DNA from: Drosophila pseudoobscura
Taxonomy: Eukaryota > Arthropoda > Insecta > Diptera > Drosophilidae
Direction of reading: 5' to 3'
DNA length: 64,000 nucleotides
Assembly (NCBI RefSeq): GCF_009870125.1
Contig: NC_046679.1
Span: forward strand, 17,236,001 to 17,300,000
Of the stretch, positions 48,691-58,500 are shown piece by piece. The position numbers were made by a program, and so were the translations under genes. Below the pieces are notes generated by a model. The model was not told where the DNA came from. It did not search any database and saw only the letters and a list, made by a program, of their open reading frames with translations. How positions within the stretch are numbered: the stretch's first letter is position 1; each line of letters starts with the position of its first letter.

Positions 48691-50069
48691 TCAGTCGAGA
48701 GAAGGAGATGTCTTGAGAACGTTGTTGTTTTCGGTGGACCACTTATTGTCCGGAGCAATAGCCGCATCGCCTCCGGCGCCAAAATCGACCACGTTATCTA
48801 TAGTCCCTGCTGGAGCAGCACCAGTAGCCGCCTGTACCGACTTGTAATCATTGATGGGACGCTGATTGGTCGGAATCTGGGGAGGCTTTGGCATCCAATC
48901 GATGAGATTGCTGCCCCCAGACTTTGGTGCCGTATTGCAGGCAGACTGAGGGCCCTCCCTAGCCCCAGGGGCGATGGGACTCTGTACGGCATAGAAGATG
49001 TGGGGCACAGGTGGTATTATGTTTGGGGTGACATACGAGGCCCAGCCATTGATATAGGCTGAAGGCGGCAGGCTTGACTGTGCCAAAAACGGATTGAAGT
49101 GTGGATTGTAGCAGTTTCTGTCCATCACGGCTGGCTGCGGCGGAACGTAGCCGGCGCGGGCCGCACCGCCCATGGGAAAACGAAGGCGCTTGCCAGGATC
49201 TTGTCTCTGAGTTGACTTCTTCACCTCGACCGCAATAAAGTTGATGACGTGCTTGCTCAGAACTGTGATCAGAGGTTAAAGAGTATCAGAGTAAAGAGTA
49301 TTCTGAGATACCTACCCAACGCTCTCTCGGCACTGTCGATATCCTCGAACTCCAAGAAACCGAAGCCCCGCTTACGCCCGGTCTCCTTGTCTATCAGCAC
49401 CTTGACGCTCATGACGGTGCCAAACTTCGAGAAATAGTCCCGAATCATGGGCTCGTCGTGACAGTCCTTCAGGCCACCCAGAAAGATTTTGTTCGTCTGG
49501 CCATTGCCCATTCCTGGCGGCTTGTTGAACTCCAGCCGCGGCAGGGCGGGCTTGGTTTCTACAGTCCTGGACAAAGTATCGTGTTGAGTAACCTCCGCTG
49601 ACCCGGAGCTGAAGCTGTTTTTGTTTTTTTGTACTTACTTGCAATCAATAATGTGTGGGCGAGTGCTCTGGACATTCTCCACTGAGCCCGGATCAACGAA
49701 AGTGACAAAGCCGAAGCCGCGCGAGTGATTGGACACGGGGTCGCGCATGACCACGGCATCGGCCACTGCGCCGAACTTAGAAAAGAACTCGCGCAAAGTT
49801 TCCGGAGTAGTCTGCGTGGGTAGCCCACCTATAAAGATCTTGCGCAAGTGCTCATCGTTCTGGATTGCACTGTTTGCCATGTTTTCATTGACTTCCGCAT
49901 AGGTTGAGTTGGCCTTGTCACTGCCTCCTGGAACTGCCTGGCGCTGCTCAAAAAAAAAAAAGTTCACATTTTCGGGGTAAATTACATGCCGTGGCCGTTT
50001 GTACAGAAACCAAATATATACCTCTTGCTTGGTTAGCCAGAGACCATCAAAGCTGCGTTTATTATTCAT
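48691..50069 (-). CDS. hnRNP A/B-like protein with two RRMs
   Basis: Minus-strand exons 50069-50022, 49943-49639, 49566-49316 and 49262-48691 give about 391 residues. RRM1 has RNP2 KIFIGGL (51-57) and RNP1 RGFGFVTF (91-98). RRM2 has RNP2 KIFLGGL (144-150) and RNP1 RGFGFLEF (184-191). The linker TRPHIIDCKTVETKPALPR is the hnRNP A/B inter-RRM pattern. Unlike sqd and Hrb87F, the C-terminal half is not Gly-rich but Pro/Asn/Ala/Ser-rich (NPFLAQSSLPPSAYINGW ... LKTSPSLD). It also has an N-terminal stub MNNKRSFDGLWLTKQE in its own exon. The second exon has two possible acceptors 3 nt apart (49943 or 49946). I do not recognise the orthologue. Divergence from its neighbours suggests a specialised, perhaps germline, hnRNP. 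Confidence 0.9.
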
Positions 50070-50192
50070 TTTTGTTTTAAAACCGAATGGATTGGGAGAA
50101 AATGCAGATAAACTAGTCTGATGTGTAGCGAGAAAGTGAATGAAAAGAACCGATTGGAAATGAAAAGATTTAAACGTCAGACGGAAAGAAAC
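50070..50192 (-). other. 5' leader exon of the two-RRM gene
   Basis: On minus, AGCTAACTGACTTGCAG ends at about 50193, a good acceptor. The leader then runs to the ATG at 50069 and is open in the same frame as the coding sequence. Confidence 0.55.
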
Positions 50193-50731
50193 CTGCAAGT
50201 CAGTTAGCTTGAACAAATACAACCCTGGGCCGGCCCTATTGTTTGTCCTATCGAATGTCAATGAAGGATTCGATTAATTGCTTTCAAATTTGAATATTCC
50301 CACAGAAAAGTTGCCAATACTGAAGAATCTCTTTTCCCACGTTTACTTACGCACTGTTAAAACTAATTTGCAACTAGGTTAACTAAGTGCTGTTGAAAGT
50401 CACTTGAGATGGCTATACTGGTGTAAGACTAGTGGATTGAATGAATTACTGTGGATCGAAGGCCAATGCACAGCATTTTGATCCGAAACTTGCATACCGT
50501 ATACAAAATTGTGTCGTTCGGGCTTGCAGTTTCCGAGATTACGACTGGACATTACCGAAGTCAGTAGTTCCGTCCCCGTGTTAACACGAACAAAGTATAT
50601 ACTTGCATGTAATCGCCAAATAAATAGGTAAAATGCATTTTTATTTGTGGAAATTGTTTGTTTATTCAGATGTAAGCATATGTACGAGTAGGGTATATAG
50701 AATACATGGGTTAGTAATTACCTGGACTTAC

Positions 50732-50895
50732 CTTCGGGGTAAAGATCACTGCCAACCAGATTCCAAAGTGAATCCAAGCTTCGCTCGCTCTGGTGGCCGC
50801 TGCAATCTTTTGACTTTTCGGAACCGAAGTGCGAATAGAAGCGACGGATTTCGAATTCAGCGCAGGAGCAGGGGCATCCATCCAGCCCAGCCAGT
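50732..50895 (-). other. Probable upstream leader exon of the two-RRM gene
   Basis: On minus this is bounded by a possible acceptor (TTTCTTTGCAAG) and a strong donor (CCGAAG|GTAAGTCC). Splicing to 50192 is in phase with the main frame, and an in-frame ATG (MDAPAPALNSK...) occurs in it. An out-of-frame ATG one base away gives only a six-codon upstream frame. It may instead belong to an extended Hrb87F 3' UTR. Confidence 0.4.
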
Positions 50896-52389
50896 CTTGC
50901 AAAGAAATACGTAGTGCATTAGTACGCAGTCTGCATTGTTTGTATAGGAGTTTAGTTTGACCGGTTGTCTGCCACGCTATCTAGGTTACCCTTGCTACCC
51001 TGGTTCATGTCACTGATCGCCTTATCGCCTGCGCCTGTTCCGCTGAGATGTGGCTCTCGCCATCAGTCTCGCTGTCAGTTGGGGGGGTCGTTTCGGGTGG
51101 GGTGGGTAACATTCAGTAGAATTTTATTTTCTTTTCGCCTTTGTGGTCTCGTAACGAACTAATTACAGATTATGTATTGTTTTTGGATTTCGATTTGTGT
51201 GGATTTCTTGTGTATCGTAGCATCTACTTCTTAGGGTCTAACAAAGTTGGTATGTTTCGTTTATACGAGCATGTTGTTTGCTTGCTTTCATGTAGGTCTA
51301 GTGGGTGTTACGGCAAAATATACACACAATTCAACTCATTAATTACGAGTACTCATCATTAACAAGACTTGCTTAAGTTGCTCCGGGAATTGGGGTAGTA
51401 TTCTCTTGAATACGATACGATATAAACAATATAAAATTTCTTAAATGTACAAAATGGTATTATAAAATATGGTTCTATTTGATTCTTTGTAATGCGCTCA
51501 TCCGCTACAAAATACGAATTGAAACGTGAACATTACATCTGTATACTATATCTGAGGGACCTGCCGCAATGGCGATCGCCTTCAACGAGCTACACAATAA
51601 AGTCAGTGTAAAGGTACTCTACCTGGCGCAGCCCGTTCCCAACGAGATTGTTCGCTGCATTGTTTGCATTCTCGTTTCTGTTTCTGTGGTAGTCAATTTA
51701 TCATAAAATAAAATGTAGTTTAGTATATTTTGCGTTTTTTTGTTTGTTTGGTTTTTCTTTTGTTTTCGTTATCGTTTTCTTGTTAATATAGTTAAAACTA
51801 AGCGTTCAAGGTTCTTAAAATCCTAAACATGAATTGATAATATTGTTGTTTATAAAGAGAGACAGCAGCAGTCAAGCTGTCGACAAGTGGAGTGAGATTG
51901 GTTTTCTTTTGGCTTGTTGTGGCTGGATGTGGCTCTTATCAACACACACGGTACGCGGTTCTTAGCGGATTCAGGGGTTTGAGGGCTGAAAACTGCATAT
52001 CTGATCGAGCTGGCTTGTTTGCTGTTTTCTTGCATTGTATTTTTTATTCGGGTATTTGTCTGCCTTCACTGACACACTCGCGCCCACACAATTCTCACTG
52101 TCACTGATTGCCTGCCTCTGACTCTGCCTGTGCCTGTCTGAGTCTGTGTCTGCCTGCGCCTAGACTGCCTGTTTGTCTAGCTTGAAGCTTGAACTGACTC
52201 TCTACGTGATTACCTATTTGCGAGAAAGGAGAAAATTTGGCATTAGCGGTTTCAAGAGTTCAGCGATTCACATGAATGGTTTTTGGCTAGCTGCAACGAC
52301 GAAATATGTACGTATCCGAGCGCTTACACACATACGGAGCTTCGGGGACAAGCCCGTCCGGCTCAAATCAACTCGATTACCATATTTAC
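50896..52389 (-). other. Hrb87F: Hrb87F 3' UTR / intron region
   Basis: A donor (CAAG|GTAAAT) lies only 5 nt past the Hrb87F stop, so the 3' UTR is spliced. The downstream acceptor was not pinned down. A minus-strand AATAAA occurs at 51123-51128. No coding exon is seen. Confidence 0.5.
51123..51128 (-). terminator. Hrb87F: Candidate Hrb87F poly(A) signal
   Basis: AATAAA on minus downstream of the spliced 3' UTR; a motif match only. Confidence 0.35.
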
Positions 52390-52394
52390 CTTGT

Positions 52395-54106
52395 CTAGTA
52401 ACGTCTATTGCCGCCGCCCATGTTTCCACCCTGGCCGCCTCCGCCTCCAGTGTTGTAGTTGTTGCCCCCGAAGCCCTGGCCGCCGCCGCCGCCTCCTTGA
52501 TTTCCACCTGCAAGGCCAGAAGATGCTTTTGTTAATTGATTTCCCGAATCGTGTTGCACGAACGTTGACTCACTTTTGTTGAAACCGCCTCCGCTACCGC
52601 CTTGGCTGTATGGAGCAGGCCGGCTGTTGCCAAAGTTGTTGGTCCGCTGCGGGCCGCCACCATAGCTCTGCTGGTAGTCATTGCCAAACCCGCCGCCGCC
52701 ACCGCCGTTGCCTCCCCAGTTTCCGTTGCTATTTCCGCCTCCGTAGCCCCCGCCACCGCCACCGTTGTTCCAGCCGCCGCTGCTGCCCTGATTGTTCCAG
52801 GGACCACTTCCACCGCTCTGCTGATTCCAACCTCCGGAACTGCCGCCCTGGCTGCCGCCAAAGTTGCCATTGTTGCCGAAGCTACCGCCACCGGCGCCCC
52901 AGTTTCCACCGCCGTTCTGCCGGTTGTTGCTCCAGCCGCCGCCGCCTTGGCTTCCACGATCCCCTCCGCGACCGCCTGTGCGTCCACCGGGGCCTCCACG
53001 GCCACCACCACCACCGCCGCCGCCGCCTCCACTGCCACCTCCACCACCAGCGCCTCCGCCGCCACCTTGACGATCCATATCTTGCTTGGCTATGGCCTTT
53101 TTCACGTCGAGGCTCTTGTTCTTGATTGTGTGGGTCTTCTGGAGAATGATCTTGTCAACGGGGTCGTAGTCGTCGAACTCGATGAAGGCGAATCCCCGCT
53201 TCTTGCCGGTGTCCTTGTCCGACACGATGTTCACGCCCACGATCTGGCCAAAGTCCTTGAAGTACTCTCGCAGGCACTCCTCGTCATGGTCGTCGCGCAG
53301 TCCACCCACAAACAGTTTCTTGACTGTGGCCCCGGCATTGGGAGCATCAATCTCCTGGCGCGGCACAGCACGCTTGGGCTCTACGGTGCGTCCGTCGATC
53401 TTGTGCGGACGAGCATTCTGGGCATTGTCGATCATGTACGACTGCGAGTAGGTGATGAACCCAAAGCCACGCGACCGCTTTGTCTTCGGATCCTTCATGA
53501 CAACAACATCGACGATGTTGCCCCATTTCTCGAAGTGCGCCTTTAGGCCATCGTCCGTGGTGCGGTAGTCCAGACCGCCGATGAACAGCTTGCGCAGCTG
53601 CTCCGGCTCGGTAATCTGCTGCGAGAGTCAAGAACGAGGTAAAATAAAAACAAACAAACATAAGCAATTTTCAGGTACAGTCGCAAGTGAAATCAATACA
53701 ACAAAGAAAAATGCCGCCCGCCATTTTCTTTTTATTTGCAACGCCGCAACGACTCTCGCGTCGATGTGTGTATATACATATACGTATGTTTGCATGTGTG
53801 TTTGTGCGTACATGTTTTCTGTTCTCTCGCCTACAGCCGGTTTCGTTGTTCTTTTGCAAATTCGTTGCTTCTTTCGAAAGCTTTGAACTTTTGCCGTGTC
53901 ACTGGCCGGCCTCAAAGGCCCGAGGATCGGAGCCACATACACGCACACACACGTACGTATTCACATTAAATTCTCCGAAAAAACCGCGTGCAAAATATGC
54001 AGTGCATTGTCGGCATTGACATTTTGTCACGATAAAAACTTCGCAATCCTGCGCTTACCTCATCGTTGTCGTCGTAGTTGCCGTTGGAGTCGTTTAAGTC
54101 TGCCAT
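52395..54106 (-). CDS. Hrb87F: Hrb87F (hnRNP A1/A2-like, hrp36)
   Basis: Minus-strand exons 54106-54059, 53618-52574 and 52507-52395 give about 401 residues. The short acidic N-terminus ([16 protein letters not shown]) precedes RRM1 with RNP2 KLFIGGL (26-32) and RNP1 RGFGFITY (66-73). RRM2 has RNP2 KLFVGGL (117-123) and RNP1 RGFAFIEF (157-164). From about residue 205 the protein is RGG/GGNWGG-rich, with an M9-like transportin signal region ([19 protein letters not shown]) and the end GGNRRY. Hrb87F is the abundant fly hnRNP that coats nascent RNA, binds omega speckles and counters SR proteins in splice choice. The exon-2 acceptor is a CAGCAG tandem (start at 53618 or 53615). The last coding intron is 66 nt, a multiple of three, and open in frame. 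A 3' UTR intron begins 5 nt after the stop. Confidence 0.97.
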
Positions 54107-54197
54107 AGTACTTTTATTTGCACAACTGCACAAGTTGGAAGCAAAAAACTTTTCGATCACTTTTTCACTTTTTTCAAGCAGACGCCCTAGTACTGTA

Positions 54198-54208
54198 TAG
54201 TGTGACCG
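54198..54208 (-). promoter_or_regulatory. Hrb87F: Core promoter Motif 1 of Hrb87F
   Basis: The minus strand reads CGGTCACACTA, a perfect YGGTCACACTR, 92 nt upstream of the ATG. Confidence 0.85.
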
Positions 54209-54246
54209 CAGATTTTTGTCAATAACATATACGCTCTGACTCTGAG

Positions 54247-54258
54247 AAATATACCGAA
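54247..54258 (-). promoter_or_regulatory. Hrb87F: Core promoter Motif 6 of Hrb87F
   Basis: The minus strand reads TTCGGTATATTT, a perfect KTYRGTATWTTT, 49 nt upstream of Motif 1. The arrangement is nearly the same as at sqd. Confidence 0.85.
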
Positions 54259-54338
54259 ATATACGTCACATATTTTATGGTATCCACCTTTTGACGTCAT
54301 TTGTCAAATGATCAGGTATTCGATGGAGATGATTGGGA

Positions 54339-54710
54339 CATCCCAGCAAACCAACAATCGTGCGTTTTGCGAGATTTCCGCAAAATGCTCGCAAACGAGC
54401 TCGCAAGCGAGCTTTTGTAGGTACGATATGGTTTTGTATCGAAAAACTCTCGCAAGCGAGCCAAAAATGAGCTCTACTTATTTTTTTGATATTATTATAT
54501 ATCAAAAACAACTCCCAAACGATATCGCAGAAGGCTCGCAAACGATTACTTTGCGAGCTCTCATAAATTATACCTTCATTGCCACAAACTGAACGACACA
54601 AGTATCATATTTCCATCATATGCCGGTCCGAATGCGAGCGTTTTGTCGGGTTAAGTCTCGCATTTAATTCGTATGAGATATAATTTGTTAGCGTTTGGTT
54701 TGCTGGGATG
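54339..54710. mobile_element. 372-bp MITE-like element with 16-bp inverted ends
   Basis: CATCCCAGCAAACCAA at 54339-54354 is the exact inverse complement of 54695-54710. The interior is full of short CTCGCAA(G/A)CGAGC motifs in both orientations and has no coding capacity. No obvious target-site duplication flanks it, so the exact ends may be a few bases off. It sits about 80 bp upstream of the Hrb87F Motif 6 and between the divergent Hrb87F and B52 promoters. Confidence 0.75.
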
Positions 54711-55222
54711 CTCTAAATGGCATTTCCACACGATTTATATATTGGTGCATTAACATCCTCTAGGATGAGTCCATCAGTCTATTGGTATATTTAATTATAT
54801 TGTGAGTGGCTTGGATAATATTTTTGTAAAAAAATACACCATAATCATTATTTACGGTAATTGGTATTTTGTGATATATCGATTTTTAGTTATTTAATTT
54901 AAAATGACTTCATTTTTTCATTGAATATAGTATTTTTGTGCAGAATGTTACGACGACAACACTCGGTTCCTCTGAAAATAATATATATCTCATAAAAAGA
55001 ATTTATACATATTGACATTTTGGTATTTTTGTGCGATAAGCTGATGGTACTGTCAGTGTGCCCGTTCGACAGCGTACAATGTGCTGACAGTAAAGTAAAT
55101 TCCACTTCCGTTTTCGTCGGGAGATTGAGTTTGCATTTTTTCGTGACTGTCGCAAAAGTGGGATTAAGTGTGTGAAAAAAGTAGTAGATTGTATATTTAG
55201 TGCAAGAATTCTTTAGTAAACG
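54711..55222 (+). other. B52: B52 promoter region and first noncoding exon
   Basis: No coding sequence is seen. The B52 start site is probably near 55080-55140. The first exon appears to end at 55222 (AAACG|GTATGT), with a 280-nt intron to the acceptor TTCGTTTTGCAG at 55491-55502. Confidence 0.5.
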
Positions 55223-55533
55223 GTATGTTAATCAAATCCACGATTCTTATACGTGCACACAAAACGCACACACATCGGCTATTGATTATTTTGCCGAGTT
55301 CTGTACCCGGTATATTGCACACATAGGGGTGTACATGTGTGTGCGTGTACCTGGCGGCATCGCCATCTTGGCAAAACACTTGGGCCCATACACACGGACA
55401 CACTTACACAAACGCAAGCCGTGAATTGCATGTGTATTCCCTTGGCGACGGCGGGACAGTCGAGCAAAATAGAACCTGAAAATTTTCTCTTTCGTTTTGC
55501 AGCATTTACTAAAGACACATAACCATCAGCAAT

Positions 55534-58500
55534 ATGGTTGGATCACGAGTGTACGTGGGCGGTCTGCCGTACGGAGTGCGGGAGCGCGATCTGGAACGCT
55601 TCTTTAAAGGCTATGGCCGCACTCGCGACATACTAATTAAGAACGGCTACGGCTTTGTGGTGAGTGCGGGCACTGGGCAGGCGACTGTTGGACACGAAAT
55701 TGAAAATCAATACCAATATCAATACCTAATTTAATTTGCAGGAATTCGAAGACTATCGTGACGCCGATGATGCCGTCTACGAGCTAAATGGCAAAGAGCT
55801 GTTGGGGGAGCGGTAAGTTGACACGCAAGCGGGAGTGCTTGAAAAGCGCGCGTAAACTCTATCTGCTATATTCAATTTTTACAGCGTGGTTGTTGAACCT
55901 GCCAGAGGCACAGCCCGCGGCAGCAATCGCGATCGCTACGACGATCGTTACGGTGGACGCCGCGGCGGAGGCGGACGTTACAATGACAAGTAAGTACAGG
56001 CTGTGTTCGTAGTCTCCTTTATAAGCGATGATTATGATCTAAAACATCGAGTGAAAGTAGAACCATTACCCTCATGTATTACATTGTATTTTGCCTGTGT
56101 TCCCTTCCACACCGATGCGATTCATTTCTTTGAGTTACTTATGTTACCTCCTATCGCCAATGAGTCGAGTGGAGTGATCATCTGAATGGCAGTGAATACT
56201 CCGGGCCTGAATACTCCGTGTGGAAGGGACTAAAAGACACTGACTTGCTGTTTTATACTCTCGTTTTGCGAAGCGCTCCTTAGTTCCTTACTGCTATGCG
56301 AATTATGATTTTTTCTCCCATTTGCACGATACCTAACGTAATTATAATTTGTTGTGTTCCGCGCTTCCTGCTATCATGCGTTCTTTATTTAAATATAAAA
56401 ATATACATCATATCTCTGTATCTGTGATGGAGCAGCGGCAGCAGCGCAGTGTCATACTAATTTGAAAATCCATTCAATTATTCACCAGAAACAAAAATTC
56501 CAGATCATCCTCCCGCTACGGGCCGCCATTGCGCACCGAGTACCGCCTGATTGTTGAGAATTTGTCGAGCCGCGTCAGCTGGCAGGTAAGTGCATTGAGC
56601 TTGCTCCTTCTAGAGCGTTTGGTTATATCTACTGTAGCTTAGAAATGACGAAGAGAAGGAGAGTAGCACTAGCCATAACAGCTAACACTTGAAACGGATC
56701 CGAGAAACCACTAATCCAATCCCATACAACCCAGTCAAACCTATATCCAACTCCCGTTTCGACTACTCTCATCATTTGAACACTTTTTCCCCACTTTTCA
56801 ACTTTGGTGTTCCCGTTTTCTGTTTGCTTCCGATACCCACTCGATACCCACTCAAAACCAACCCGAACAGATACTAGCTTTAACATTTAGTTAGCACTAA
56901 GCTGTACAGTTGACTTAGGCTTAAGTGAATTGTAAACAACTATACTACTATGCTAAACTCTGGTACTGATCGGCGTAATCTCCCCACAATTATTTCTCTC
57001 ACACACCAACTACCGAACACCGAAAGAGTTTTTTGATGTGATGAGTACTGTTACTGCCGCGAGAGCCCAGCCCAGAGCTGCTCGACAGAGTGAAAGAGTG
57101 ACAAACAGGCACACAGAGGGACAGAGATGTGTGTGTGTGTGTACCGGTCCAAAGGTTCCACAATCTGGCTAAAATGAATCCAAAGCCGAACCCGAAACCA
57201 GATGTAAAGACAAATAATATAGAGTTGTCGTTGTCATCCTCCCAAGACGTGGGCAGATCCCAGACAAACTAGTACCGTGACCCCTGGTATGGTCATACAA
57301 TATCATGGAAGACAGACAGAGAGAGACAGCACGGCAGTCGAGTCGTCGGCACTAGAAGAGGGCCACTAGAGAGCATCGCATCCCAATAGACTGTGCTTCA
57401 TTATTATCGTCGCTCCGCTTGGGTCTGAACACGATGCGCCATCGCCCGCCGCTCCATCCGTCCATCCCAATAACGAGTCGAACCAAAACAGAACAGACCA
57501 GACCAGACCAGAAGACGATGGCCGACGCTGGCCTGATGGCCCATTGCTGATATTTGAGTGATGCGTGCTGCCATGCTGCCATGCCAAAAGGCTAGCCTAC
57601 GCAGTGCGTCTATGCCCGCTGTGTGTACCTGCCCCACGTGCGTAGGCTTGCCTCTTGCGTTAGGTATTTAATTGTTACAAATTTACAATTAATTTACAAA
57701 ACATTATATATGTATAAAGAATTGTCAAATTCCTTATAGCAATTGTGAGTGTAAGGGTGCGAGGCAATTTGGAATCAATCGAATCTGGTCGAATATGGTT
57801 AGAAGAAAAGAGAAGAGAAGCGAAGCGAAGCGTTTTGTTAATCAGATGATCTTGGCGACGACGATGAGATGAGGATGAGGATTAGCCTGACGAAGATCGA
57901 TGAAGATGGTGACGATGACGATGACGATGCTAGTCGACTCGTAGAACAGAACGCGCATTCAGTTGCCACATCGGCTAGCGCATCCGAGCTTATTCCCCTT
58001 CCTGGTTCTGGCTTCTGGCTTGTGCTCTGGCGGAGACTACTGACTAGACAACCAATCGCTTGGAGCAGCAAGCCCCTGCCGTATGTCGTCGTCACGCGCG
58101 TCAGCAGCGCCCACGCCTCAGAGGCAGGCGGTCGTCCAAAACGTATTTCTTATTTTTGCAGTTCGTTCTGTGAAGCGCCGTGAGAGATGCTTGCTGGCGA
58201 CGCCTCCGCTGCCCGGTTGACTGCCTCTATGACTGGTTGTGCTGCCCAAGTGCACGGCCACTGCTCGCTCGCTCTTGACCACAAATCCCGCCTCCGGCAT
58301 CCGGCGACTGTGTCTGACTCGTGATGTTTTGATCTGACTGTATCCCGCCGGCGACTCCTCCCTCCAATGTTGGCTGCTGGTCCAAATCTGAAGAGCTAAT
58401 ACTTTTTCCAATATAAAATACAAATTTATACAAAAACCATACGAGATCTGGCTAAGGCTGTGGCTGTGGCTGTGGCTGCGGCTGCGGCTGTGCATCCCTC

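Noticed and set aside
52602-53546. A 314-codon open frame on the plus strand across Hrb87F
   Set aside because: It is the complement of Gly/Asn-rich and RRM codons; its Ala/Val/Thr-rich translation is the usual shadow of GGN codons.
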